Shown here: positions 25,028-33,282 of the stretch, in pieces
How the letters are laid out: every line of letters starts with the position of its first letter
How positions within the stretch are numbered: position 1 is the stretch's first letter
Assembly (NCBI GenBank): GCA_965222215.1
Contig: OZ244931.1
Span: 1 to 64,000 of the forward strand
Source of the DNA: JABJAG01 sp965222215
Lineage (GTDB): Bacteria; Pseudomonadota; Alphaproteobacteria; UBA6615
DNA length: 64,000 nucleotides
Direction: 5' to 3'
Translations under genes and position numbers: made by a program
The notes under the pieces: model-generated
Seen by the model: the letters and a program-made list of their open reading frames with translations, nothing else
The model's database searches: none
What the model was told of the DNA's origin: nothing

Positions 25028-26844
25028 CGCGGCGCGTCTTCCCACATGGTCTGGATCTGCAGGCCGTAGACCGGAATCACGTCGGGCCGGGCGATCCGCG
25101 TCCATCGGGCAATGCGCTGGCCCGGGTCGTGATAGAGCGGCAGCACGTAGCGGTTCCACATCAGGATGCGGTCGAGCGCGCGGGCGGCGGCGACCAGTTC
25201 TTCGCGGGTCTGGGCGGCGCCCAGCGCGGTGATCATCGCGTCGATGGCCGGGTCGGCGACCCCGGCCCAGTTGCGCCCGCCGGGCTGGTCGGACGTGCGG
25301 CTGCTCCAGTAGTTCTGCTGCTCGTTGCCGGGCGACAGCGAGACGCCCCAGAAGCCGAACACCATGTCGAAATCGTAGGTGTCGATGCGGCCCTGGAACT
25401 GCGCCGATTCGACCAGCCGCACCTTGGCCTCGATCCCGAGCCGTTCGAGGTTGCGCGCGTAGGCGAGCGCGATCTTCTCGTTGGACGGCCGGCGGATCGT
25501 GATCTCGATCTGGAAGGGCTCGCCCGCCGCGTTGCGGCGCACGCCGTCGACGACCTGCCATCCGGCCTCGTCGAGCAGCGTTGCGGCGTGTTTCAGGTTG
25601 GCGCGCGGGCGCCCCGACCCGTCGGTTGCCGGCGGCGCGTAGGGCGGGCCGAACACGGCGTCGGGCACCTTCCCGCGCCACGGTTCCAGCAGGGCCAGCT
25701 CCAGGCCTTCCGGCGGCCCGGCAGGCGCCATGTCGGAGCCGGTGAATATGCTGGTGGTGCGCGCGTAGCCGCTGTGGAGCAGCGCCCGGTTCAGCCATTC
25801 GAAGTCGAAGGCGTGGGTCAGCGCGTCGCGCACACGGATGTCCTGGAACTTCGGCTTGCGGAGGTTGAAGGTCAGCGCGCTCAGGCCCGACGGCGTGCCG
25901 GTCCGCAGCACGTCGCGCGTGACGCGCCCGTCGCCGACGGCCGGGAATTCGTACTGGGTGGCCCAGCGGGTCGCGTCGCCTTCGGTGCGCAGGTCGTAGT
26001 CGCCGGCCTTGAACGCCTCCAGCGCCACCGAGGCGTCGCGGAAATAGTCGTAGCGGATGGTGTCGAAGTTGTGCCGCCCGGTATTCACCGCCAGATCCCG
26101 GCCCCAGTAGTCGGGGTTGCGGCGATAGGTGATCGCACGTCCCGGGTCGACGCTGTCCACCACATAGGGTCCGCTCGCCAGTGGCGGGTCGAGGGTCGTG
26201 TCGTCGAAGGTGCGGTCCTGCCACCAGGCCTTTGACATGATCGGCATGAAGCCTGCGATCAGCAGGGGCAGTTCGCGATCGTCCGCGTTGGCGAAATTGA
26301 ACCGGACCTTGCGCGGCCCTGTCTGGACCGCTTCGCTGACCCGCGACCAGGTCGCGCGGGCGTTGGGCCGGCCTTTTTCTTTCAGGGTTTCCCAGCTGAA
26401 GATCACGTCGTCGACGGTGACCGGCGTCCCGTCCGAAAAACGGGCTTCGGGGCGCAGGGCGAACTCCACCCAGGTCCGGTCGTCGGGGGTCTCGATGGTT
26501 TCCGCGAGCAGGCCGTAGAGCGTGAACGGCTCGTCGCGCGCGCGCGCTGCGAGGGTTTCGAAATACATGCCCGCGCCGTGGTGCAGGCCCGCCGCCGGTT
26601 TGCCGCGCACGATGTAGGGGTTGAGCGAATCGAACGCGCCAAGCGCATGCAGGCGCAGGCTGCCGCCCTTGGGTGCATCCGGATTGACGTAGTCGAAATG
26701 GGTGAAGTCCGCCGCGTATTTTGGCGCGCCGAGCATGGCGATGGCGTGGGACGGTTCCGCCAGCGCGCGTTCGGCCGACAGGAGCGGCGCGAACAGCGCG
26801 ACGGCGCAGATCAGCAGGCGGGGAAACGGAGCAGAGACCTTCAT
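25024..26844 (-). CDS. YejA-like periplasmic oligopeptide-binding protein (SBP family 5)
   Basis: 606 residues. ATG at 26844 has AAGGA about 5 bases before it. A signal peptide to about residue 29 (LLICAVALFAPLLSAERALA) is followed by the family-5 fold: FDYVNPDAPKGGSLRLHALG (about 50-69), FDSLNPYIVRG, WVEFALRPEARFSDGTPVTV (about 124-143), YRRNPDYWGRDLAVN and LTFNLRKPKFQDIRVRDAL (about 321-339). PDAPKGG and the tail WTRIARPDVIPVYGLQIQTMW are typical of YejA, the binding protein of the YejABEF peptide / microcin C importer. No permease or ATPase gene adjoins it, so it is an orphan here and must use a system coded elsewhere. Confidence 0.88.
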   Translation of the reverse strand: MKVSAPFPRLLICAVALFAPLLSAERALAEPSHAIAMLGAPKYAADFTHFDYVNPDAPKGGSLRLHALGAFDSLNPYIVRGKPAAGLHHGAGMYFETLAARARDEPFTLYGLLAETIETPDDRTWVEFALRPEARFSDGTPVTVDDVIFSWETLKEKGRPNARATWSRVSEAVQTGPRKVRFNFANADDRELPLLIAGFMPIMSKAWWQDRTFDDTTLDPPLASGPYVVDSVDPGRAITYRRNPDYWGRDLAVNTGRHNFDTIRYDYFRDASVALEAFKAGDYDLRTEGDATRWATQYEFPAVGDGRVTRDVLRTGTPSGLSALTFNLRKPKFQDIRVRDALTHAFDFEWLNRALLHSGYARTTSIFTGSDMAPAGPPEGLELALLEPWRGKVPDAVFGPPYAPPATDGSGRPRANLKHAATLLDEAGWQVVDGVRRNAAGEPFQIEITIRRPSNEKIALAYARNLERLGIEAKVRLVESAQFQGRIDTYDFDMVFGFWGVSLSPGNEQQNYWSSRTSDQPGGRNWAGVADPAIDAMITALGAAQTREELVAAARALDRILMWNRYVLPLYHDPGQRIARWTRIARPDVIPVYGLQIQTMWEDAPR

Positions 26845-26932
26845 CACAGTCCTTCGGGCGGCACGACGATAACCGCCCGACTATAGGGGCTGGAATGAGT
26901 CGAAAATCGGGACATGCATGAAACGCGCGCGC

Positions 26933-26948
26933 CCGGAACGAGTTCCGG
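26933..26948 (-). terminator. Hairpin after phoB
   Basis: CCGGAAC / GTTCCGG, a 7 bp stem with a 2-base loop, 21 bases past the phoB stop, lacking a T-run. It may mark the end of the phosphate operon. Nothing else is clear in the 124 bases between phoB and the YejA-like gene. Confidence 0.3.
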
Positions 26949-26968
26949 ACGGTTCGGTGCCGGGTACT

Positions 26969-27676
26969 TCAGGCGGCCTGCTCGTTGAGATCGAGCGCGT
27001 AGCCCGCTGAGCGGACCGTGCGGATCAGGTCGTCCGTGCCGGGCAGGTTCATGGCCTTGCGCAGGCGCCGGATGTGCACGTCGACGGTGCGCGGCTCGAT
27101 ATAAGCGTCGTGGCCCCAGACGGAATCGAGCAACTGCTCACGCGAGAACACGCGGCCCGGATGCTCCATCAGGAACCGCAGCAGGCGGAACTCGGTCGGG
27201 CCCAGGTCGACGGGCGCATCGGCCCGGCTGACCCGGTGGGTCGTCAGGTCCATGGAGATATCGCCGTAGGTCAGGTTGTCCTTGTCGAAGGCGGGCCGGG
27301 TCCGGCGCAGCACGGCGCGCACCCGCGCGACCAGCTCGCTGGGCGAAAAGGGTTTCACTACATAGTCGTCGGCGCCGGCATCGAGGCCGCGAATCCGGTC
27401 ATCCTCCTCGCCGCGCGCAGTCAGGATGATGATCGGCAGGTCCCGGGTTTCGGGATTGCGCCGGATCCGGCGGCAGATCTCGATGCCCGACACATAAGGC
27501 AGCATCCAGTCGAGCAGCACGAGGTCGGGCTTGCGTTCCTCGACCGCGAGGATCGCCTCGTCGCCGTCGCGCGCGATGTGCGGCTGGAACCCGGCCTTCT
27601 CGAGGTTGTAGGACAGCAGCTCGACGAGAGGCGGCTCGTCTTCGACGATCAGGACGTTGGGCTGGAGGTTGCTCAT
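26969..27676 (-). CDS. phoB: Phosphate regulon response regulator PhoB
   Basis: 235 residues. Receiver domain with acidic residues in LIVEDEPPL (about 9-17), the phosphoacceptor Asp near 55 in LVLLDWMLP, IIILTARGEEDDRI and DYVVKPFSP (about 105-113). The winged helix has HRVSR ... DLGPTEFRLLRFLMEHPGRV and the DNA-recognition part EPRTVDVHIRRLRKAMN (about 202-218). It is activated by PhoR in phosphate starvation and binds Pho boxes such as the one before pstS. It is the last gene of pstS-pstC-pstA-pstB-phoU-phoB, 30 bases after phoU. Confidence 0.97.
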   Translation of the reverse strand: MSNLQPNVLIVEDEPPLVELLSYNLEKAGFQPHIARDGDEAILAVEERKPDLVLLDWMLPYVSGIEICRRIRRNPETRDLPIIILTARGEEDDRIRGLDAGADDYVVKPFSPSELVARVRAVLRRTRPAFDKDNLTYGDISMDLTTHRVSRADAPVDLGPTEFRLLRFLMEHPGRVFSREQLLDSVWGHDAYIEPRTVDVHIRRLRKAMNLPGTDDLIRTVRSAGYALDLNEQAA

Positions 27677-27706
27677 GGTCCTCGGGGGCTCCGTCAGGTT
27701 CGGGCG

Positions 27707-28417
27707 TTACTTGGGATCGACGATGGTGACGCTGGCTTCATCGGCCTTGGGCCTGTCCGAATCCAGATGGACGCCCTCGACCTGGTAGTAGATGAGCTCG
27801 GCGACATTGGTGGCCAGGTCACCGATGCGCTCGATGTTGCGCGCGACGAACAAAAGATGGGTGCAGGCGGTGATGTTGCGTGCGTCTTCCATCATGTAGG
27901 TCAGCAGTTCACGGAATAGGCTGTCGTACATATCGTCGACTTCCTTGTCCCGCTCCCACACGGCACGCGCCATTTCCACGTCGGCGTTTGAAAAGGCGTC
28001 CAGGACGTCCTTGATCATTTCCCGCACCAGCCGGCCCATGCGCGGAATGGTGAACAGCGGCTTCACGGGCGGCATCTGGTTGAGCGCGATGGTTCGTTTG
28101 GCGACGTTCTTGGAATAGTCGCCGATGCGCTCCACAACGGGGGCGACCTTCAGGGCGGTCACGATGTGGCGCAGGTCGGTTGCCATTGGCTGGCGAAGCG
28201 CCAGGAGGCGGATGGCCAGTTCATCGACTTCCGCGTGGAACTCGTCGATCTGGTGATCGCTTTCGATCGCGGACTCGGCAAGTGATGAATCCCGTTTCTG
28301 GAGCGCCTCGATCGAATTTTCGAGTTGCGACTCCGCGAGGCCGCCCATGCGGCTGATCAGGTCGCTCAGCCGCGCCAGCTCCTCGTCGAAGGATTTGACG
28401 ATGTGGTCGGTCACCAT
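27707..28417 (-). CDS. phoU: Phosphate signalling protein PhoU
   Basis: 236 residues from the ATG at 28417, which has a strong AGGGAGGAA 7 bases upstream; the frame is open farther but antisense to pstB. PhoU holds PhoR in check through the Pst transporter when phosphate is plentiful. It has two three-helix bundles, each with the metal-binding E/DxxxD type motif: about 38-120 (ESDHQIDEFHAEVDELAIRL ... RIGDYSKNVAKR) and about 140-220 (RDKEVDDMYDSLFRELL ... IERIGDLATNVAELI). It lies 31 bases after pstB. Confidence 0.97.
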   Translation of the reverse strand: MVTDHIVKSFDEELARLSDLISRMGGLAESQLENSIEALQKRDSSLAESAIESDHQIDEFHAEVDELAIRLLALRQPMATDLRHIVTALKVAPVVERIGDYSKNVAKRTIALNQMPPVKPLFTIPRMGRLVREMIKDVLDAFSNADVEMARAVWERDKEVDDMYDSLFRELLTYMMEDARNITACTHLLFVARNIERIGDLATNVAELIYYQVEGVHLDSDRPKADEASVTIVDPK

Positions 28418-28448
28418 TCGCGCATTCCTCCCTGTTTCCGCGCCAGGC

Positions 28449-29315
28449 TCAACCGAACCGGCCGGTAATGTAGTCTTGGGTGCGTTCGTCCTCGGGGTTC
28501 GTGAAGATCGTCTCCGTCGCACCGGACTCCACAAGGTAGCCGAGATGGAAAAACGCCGTGCGCTGGCTGACGCGCGCGGCCTGCTGCATCGAATGGGTGA
28601 CAATGACGATCGTATAGTTCCGCCGCAGCTCGTCCATCAGCTCCTCGATCCGCGCGGTCGCGATCGGGTCGAGCGCGGAACACGGCTCGTCCATCAGGAT
28701 CACGTCGGGATTCACGGCGATGGCGCGGGCGATGCACAGGCGTTGCTGCTGCCCACCCGAAAGGCCGGTCCCGGGCTCTGATAGGCGGTCCTTCACCTCG
28801 TTCCACAGGCCGGCCCGGTTCAGGCTCGACTCCACGATGTCGTCCAGGTCCGCCTTGCCGCGCACCATGCCGTGGATGCGGGGGCCGTAGGCGATGTTCT
28901 CGTAGATCGATTTCGGGAACGGGTTCGGCTTCTGGAAGACCATGCCGATACGCGCGCGAAGCTGCACCACGTCGATTTCGGAATCGTAGATGTCCTGCCC
29001 GTCGATATCGATCTTTCCCTCGACGCGGCAAATCGGGATCGTGTCGTTCATACGGTTGACGCAGCGTAGGAAGGTCGACTTGCCGCAGCCCGACGGGCCG
29101 ATCAGCGCGGTGACCTGATGTTCAAGCACGTCCAGGCTGACGTCGAACAGGGCCTGCTTCTCGGCGTAGAAAACGTTAACGTCTTCGGCCTTGACCTTCG
29201 CCGGTGCGTCGGCCGTTTCGGTTTCCGTCGGTTGCGCTTGCGCGGCTTCACTCATGTCGGGTGCGCCTTGTTGGTTCGGCTCCGGAGAGCTTCCAAGATA
29301 GAGAGCATCGGTCAT
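28449..29315 (-). CDS. pstB: Phosphate ABC transporter ATP-binding protein
   Basis: 288 residues from the ATG at 29315, one base past the pstA stop, implying coupling; MSEAAQ at 29255 is an alternative start. The first 35 residues are an unconserved acidic leader. The ATPase core has Walker A LIGPSGCGKSTFLRCVN (about 71-87), the Q-loop GMVFQKPNPFPKSIYENIAY, signature LSGGQQQRLCIARAIA (about 178-193) and Walker B VILMDEPCSALDP (about 199-211). The H-loop is in IVIVTHSMQQAARV. It drives phosphate import with PstCA and also signals with PhoU. Confidence 0.97.
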   Translation of the reverse strand: MTDALYLGSSPEPNQQGAPDMSEAAQAQPTETETADAPAKVKAEDVNVFYAEKQALFDVSLDVLEHQVTALIGPSGCGKSTFLRCVNRMNDTIPICRVEGKIDIDGQDIYDSEIDVVQLRARIGMVFQKPNPFPKSIYENIAYGPRIHGMVRGKADLDDIVESSLNRAGLWNEVKDRLSEPGTGLSGGQQQRLCIARAIAVNPDVILMDEPCSALDPIATARIEELMDELRRNYTIVIVTHSMQQAARVSQRTAFFHLGYLVESGATETIFTNPEDERTQDYITGRFG

Positions 29316-29316
29316 T

Positions 29317-30633
29317 TTACCAGCGCCTTTCGAACTTCCGCCGCAGGAGCACGGCAGCGAGATTCATGAGAATGAGGAAGGCCAGCAACACGATGATGGC
29401 CGCCGACGTGCGTTCCACGAAGGCCCGCTCGGGCGCGTCGGCCCAGAGGAAAACCTGCACCGGCAGGGCGGTGGCCGCGTCGGTGAACCCCTTCGGGATG
29501 TCGACGATAAAGGCGACCATGCCGATCATCAGCAGCGGGGCGGTCTCGCCCAGCGCGCGCGCCATGCCGATGATCGTGCCCGTCAGGATGCCGGGCATCG
29601 CCAGCGGCAGGACATGGTGGGACACGGTTTGCAGCGGCGATGCGCCAACGCCCAGGGCGGCCTCGCGGATCGAGGGGGGTACCGAAGCCAGCGCCGCGCG
29701 CGCGGCGATGATGACCGTGGGCAGCGTCATGAGCGCCAGAACGAGCCCGCCGACCAGTGGCGCCGAACGGGGCAGGCCGAAGAAGTTCAGGAACACCGCA
29801 AGGCCCAGCAGGCCGAAGACAATGGACGGCACCGCGGCGAGGTTGTTGATGTTGACCTCGATCAGGTCGGTCCAGCGGTTCTTTGGGGCGAACTCCTGAA
29901 GGTAGACCGCAGCCATCACGCCGATCGGGAACGAGAGCAGGAGGGTGACGACGAGCGTGAGGGCGGAGCCGACCACGGCGCCCAGGACGCCGGCCTGCTC
30001 CGGTTCGCGGCTGTCGCCCGATGTAAAGAATGTCGTGTTGAACGACGTGCGGACGCGGTCATCCTCGTCGAGCGTGTCGAACCAGGCGATCTGGTCGTCG
30101 CTGACCCGCCGGTCCCCCTCGGGTACGCTGCGCGAGATGTTGCCCTTGCTGAGCTGGTCGATATCCGCGGATGACTTGAACCAAAGGGTCTGGGTCGTGC
30201 CGATCAGGTCGGGGTTTTCGGCGACCAACCCCCGAAGCGTGAAGTCGGCGCCCGAGGACATGATTTTTGCGAGGCTGCGCGTATCGCGCCGCCCGGACAC
30301 GTTCGGAAACTCGGTGCGCAGCGCGTCGCGAATGAGCTTGCGGTAGTTCGCTTTCGCCATGACGGCCGGGTCGCCGGTCCCTTTCGGGTCGATCACCGCG
30401 CGATCCAGATCTACATCCAGCGCGATCTCGGTCTGGACGAACGCGCCGGCGCCGTTCCAGACGATCGAACCCAGAAGAATCGCAAGCATGGCGAGGGCCG
30501 CCGCGATTGCGGCGATCCCGTATATCCGGAAGCGGAGTTCGGCGCGGTACCGCTTTCGCAGGTGCGCGTCGGAGAAGTCCGGTTTGCGCGCGACCTTCTG
30601 TTCTGCGGCGCTGTTGGCAACGGAATCAGTCAT
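29317..30633 (-). CDS. pstA: Phosphate ABC transporter permease PstA, long form
   Basis: 438 residues from the ATG at 30633, which has GGGAAGA before it and overlaps the pstC stop by 8 bases. PstA is usually about 280-300 residues. The extra length is an N-terminal helix (about 38-60, RIYGIAAIAAALAMLAILLG) and a periplasmic insert up to about 205 that matches the DUF3333-type region of alphaproteobacterial PstA. The permease core follows, with VGSALTLVVTLLLSFPIGVMAAVYL and the coupling loop EAALGVGASPLQTVSHHVLPLAMPGI (split about 345-370). The insert includes FTLRGLVAENPDLIGTTQ; its role is unknown. Confidence 0.95.
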   Translation of the reverse strand: MTDSVANSAAEQKVARKPDFSDAHLRKRYRAELRFRIYGIAAIAAALAMLAILLGSIVWNGAGAFVQTEIALDVDLDRAVIDPKGTGDPAVMAKANYRKLIRDALRTEFPNVSGRRDTRSLAKIMSSGADFTLRGLVAENPDLIGTTQTLWFKSSADIDQLSKGNISRSVPEGDRRVSDDQIAWFDTLDEDDRVRTSFNTTFFTSGDSREPEQAGVLGAVVGSALTLVVTLLLSFPIGVMAAVYLQEFAPKNRWTDLIEVNINNLAAVPSIVFGLLGLAVFLNFFGLPRSAPLVGGLVLALMTLPTVIIAARAALASVPPSIREAALGVGASPLQTVSHHVLPLAMPGILTGTIIGMARALGETAPLLMIGMVAFIVDIPKGFTDAATALPVQVFLWADAPERAFVERTSAAIIVLLAFLILMNLAAVLLRRKFERRW

Positions 30634-32008
30634 ATTCTTCCCGGTATTTGCGCACCACGCGCAACGCAATGATGTTGAGCAGCAGGGTGACGAGGAACAG
30701 GACAAGGCCCAGGGCGAAGGCGGCCAGGGTCTTGGCGCTGTCGAACTCCTGGTCGCCGACCAGCAGCGTGACGATCTGCACCGTCACGGTCGTCACCGCC
30801 TCGAGCGGGTTTGCGGTCAGGTTCGCCGCGAGGCCCGCGGCCATGACCACAATCATGGTCTCGCCGATGGCGCGGCTGACGGCGAGAAGCACTGCGCCGA
30901 CGATCCCGTGCAGCGACGCCGGGAGGATCACCTGCCGGATGGTCTCGGACTGGGTGGCGCCGATGGCATAGGAGCCGTCGCGCAGGGATTGCGGCACGGC
31001 ATTGATGACGTCGTCGGACAGGGACGAGACGAAGGGGATGATCATGACTCCCATGATTAGGCCGGCTGCCAGCGCGCTTTCCGAGGCCACGCTCAGTCCG
31101 ACCGCTTCGCCGATCTGTCGAATCGTTGGGCCCAGGGCCAGCGCCGCGAAGAAGCCGTAAACGACGGTCGGGATACCGGCGAGGATTTCCAGCAGCGGCT
31201 TGACGATCGAGCGGGTCGTCTGGCTCGCATACTCGGCCATATAGATCGCCGCCATCAGGCCGATGGGCACCGCGACGACCATGGCAATCAGGGTAATCAG
31301 AAGCGTGCCGGCAAAGATGGGGACGGCGCCGAAAGCGCCCGACGCACCCACCTGGTCTGCCCGAAGCGCGGTCTGCGGGCTCCAGGTCAGGCCGAACAGA
31401 AACTCGATCGGGGAGACCTGATTGAAGAAGCGGATCGACTCGAACAGCAGCGAAAGAACGATGCCGATGGTCGTCAGGATGGCGACCACGGAAGCCACCA
31501 GGAGCACCCAGTTCACAATACGCTCCACCCGGGGGCGCGCGCGAAGGGCCGGGCGGACGGCGCGCTGTGCGAGGAACAGCCCGCCCGTCGCGAGGACCAC
31601 GATCACCCCGGTCATCAGCGCGAAGCCGAGCGCCTGAAGTTCGTTGTATCGCTCCGCGGCACGCAGAACCATCGGGTTCGGGTCGCGGCTTGTGATGTCT
31701 CCTGCGGCAAGGTTGCGAATATCGCTGAGTAGAAGGCTGATCTCGCCTTCCGACATGCCGGCGGTCTGTTGGGACAGGCCGGACAGCACGAGGCTTTCCA
31801 CCAGCCCGTTTTGCAGCGCCATCCAGAGGCCGGCCACAAGCAGTGCGGGGAGTGCGCACCACAGCGCGACATAGGCGCCGTGATAGGACGGCAGGGAATG
31901 AAGATCGCGAACGTGCCCGCCAGCGCTCGAAAGCGCTTTGCGGCGGCCGTACTGATAGGCGATGGCGCTCAACACCAGAAGCGCGACAATGAGGATCAGG
32001 GAGTTCAT
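30626..32008 (-). CDS. pstC: Phosphate ABC transporter permease PstC, long form
   Basis: 460 residues, longer than the roughly 310 of enterobacterial PstC. The N-terminal 130 residues add helices at about 3-18 and 48-66, with a segment SEGEISLLLSDIRNLAAGDI between, and a third helix at about 135-155. The core has WSPQTALRADQVG, GAVPIFAGTLLITLIAMVVA and the coupling helix DGSYAIGATQSETIRQVILP (about 342-361). SKSL-like extended forms are common in alphaproteobacteria with a long PstA. It starts 78 bases after pstS, across an intergenic hairpin, and overlaps pstA by 8 bases. Confidence 0.95.
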   Translation of the reverse strand: MNSLILIVALLVLSAIAYQYGRRKALSSAGGHVRDLHSLPSYHGAYVALWCALPALLVAGLWMALQNGLVESLVLSGLSQQTAGMSEGEISLLLSDIRNLAAGDITSRDPNPMVLRAAERYNELQALGFALMTGVIVVLATGGLFLAQRAVRPALRARPRVERIVNWVLLVASVVAILTTIGIVLSLLFESIRFFNQVSPIEFLFGLTWSPQTALRADQVGASGAFGAVPIFAGTLLITLIAMVVAVPIGLMAAIYMAEYASQTTRSIVKPLLEILAGIPTVVYGFFAALALGPTIRQIGEAVGLSVASESALAAGLIMGVMIIPFVSSLSDDVINAVPQSLRDGSYAIGATQSETIRQVILPASLHGIVGAVLLAVSRAIGETMIVVMAAGLAANLTANPLEAVTTVTVQIVTLLVGDQEFDSAKTLAAFALGLVLFLVTLLLNIIALRVVRKYREEYD

Positions 32009-32046
32009 GGGGCCGGGGCCGGGTGTTGTGGGCGCGGGAAGAAATT

Positions 32047-32071
32047 CGCCCCCGGCGCGGGGCCGGGGGCG
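32047..32071 (-). terminator. pstS-pstC intergenic hairpin (partial terminator)
   Basis: CGCCCCCGGC and GCCGGGGGCG form a perfect 10 bp stem around a 5-base loop, 15 bases past the pstS stop; AATTTCTTC follows on the transcribed strand. It probably lets most transcripts end after pstS so that the binding protein is made in excess of the permease. Confidence 0.6.
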
Positions 32072-32085
32072 ATACGGATGTTGGG

Positions 32086-33096
32086 TTACATGGACAGCGG
32101 CTGCAGACCGGTGGCCTGTTCGGCCATGGCGGCGCGGGCGTCCTCCGGCAGCGGGATCAGGCCCTTGTCGACCAGGTAGCCGTCAGGACCCCAGGCGTTT
32201 TCGCTGGTGAATTCCTCGACGAACTCCTTGATCCCGGGGATCACGCCGACATGCTGCTGCTTCACGTAGAAGTAAAGCGAGCGGGACACCGGATAGTCGC
32301 CGGCCGCGATCAGTTCGAACTCGGGTTCGGTGCCGTTGATCCTGGCACCCTTCACCTTGTCGGAGTTCTGGTCGAGGAAGCTGAAGCCGAAGATACCGAA
32401 GGCAGCCGGGTTCGCTTCGAGCTTCTGAACGATCAGGTTGTCGTTCTCGCCCGCTTCGACATAGGCACCGTCTTCGCGGATCGCGTGGCAGGCCTTTTTG
32501 GTCAGGCCGAGATCCTTGGCGCCGGCAAGCGTCTTGCAACCGCCTTCCATGGCGATCTCGACGAACGCGTCACGGGTGCCCGACGTCGGCGGCGGGCCGA
32601 GGACTTCGATTTCGGCCTTCGGCAGCGACGGGTCGATGTCGGACCACATCTTGTTCGGGTTCGCAACGAGCTTGCCGTCGACCGGCACTTCCTTGGCCAG
32701 CGCGAGGAAAACCTGCTCGAGGGTCAGGTCCAGGTCCGGGCCGCTCTTGGCGTTGGCGAGTACGATACCGTCAAAACCGATCTTCACCTCGGTAATGCCA
32801 ATACCGTTCTTGGTGCAGTTCTCGAATTCGGACTTTTTGATCCGCCGCGACGCATTGGTCACGTCCGGGTGATCTTCGCCGATTCCGGTGCAGAATAGCT
32901 TCATGCCGCCGCCCGAGCCGGTGCTTTCGACGACCGGGGTCGCGAAGCTCGATGTCTTGCCGAACTGCTCGGCCACGGCGGTGGAGAACGGGAATACGGT
33001 GGACGAACCGACGATGCGGATCTGGTCGCGGGCCTCGGCGGCGCCGGCGACCCCCACGGTGACCGCTGCGGCGAGGGTCAGAGTCTTGATTTTCAC
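32086..33096 (-). CDS. pstS: Phosphate-binding protein PstS
   Basis: 336 residues, exported to the periplasm by a signal peptide (MKIKTLTLAAAVTVGVAGAAEA, cleavage near 22). Phosphate-binding elements are RIVGSSTVFPF (about 27-37), ESTGSGGGMKLFC (about 58-70) and PPPTSGTRDAFVE (about 168-180). YPVSRSLYFYVK near residue 273 matches the family. Conserved Cys pairs (C70/C93 region and C187/C203 region) may form disulphides. It is the first gene after the Pho box and leads the pst operon; phoR lies just upstream on the same strand. Confidence 0.96.
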   Translation of the reverse strand: MKIKTLTLAAAVTVGVAGAAEARDQIRIVGSSTVFPFSTAVAEQFGKTSSFATPVVESTGSGGGMKLFCTGIGEDHPDVTNASRRIKKSEFENCTKNGIGITEVKIGFDGIVLANAKSGPDLDLTLEQVFLALAKEVPVDGKLVANPNKMWSDIDPSLPKAEIEVLGPPPTSGTRDAFVEIAMEGGCKTLAGAKDLGLTKKACHAIREDGAYVEAGENDNLIVQKLEANPAAFGIFGFSFLDQNSDKVKGARINGTEPEFELIAAGDYPVSRSLYFYVKQQHVGVIPGIKEFVEEFTSENAWGPDGYLVDKGLIPLPEDARAAMAEQATGLQPLSM

Positions 33097-33212
33097 GGAT
33101 GCCTCTCTTGAAGATAGCTGTGTCTGGCGTGGTTTTCAGCGTTCGCGGCCGCCCGTTTCATGGGCCAATCACGTTCGCGGGCGCGACCCTATGTCCTGCC
33201 AGCGTTACTTCT

Positions 33213-33241
33213 GTGACATTAATGTTTCAATTCGATGACAG
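33213..33241 (-). promoter_or_regulatory. Pho box with three half-sites before pstS
   Basis: Read toward pstS the half-sites are CTGTCAT (33235-33241), TTGAAAC (33224-33230) and ATGTCAC (33213-33219), each separated by 4 bases, giving an 11-base period. PhoB binds CTGTCAT-type repeats with this spacing. The box ends 117 bases before the pstS start; the remaining 186-base gap between phoR and pstS shows no other clear element. Confidence 0.85.
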
Positions 33242-33282
33242 CGCGCGCTTTCCCGGTGGAAAATGTCCAGCCGGAAAGTTTT

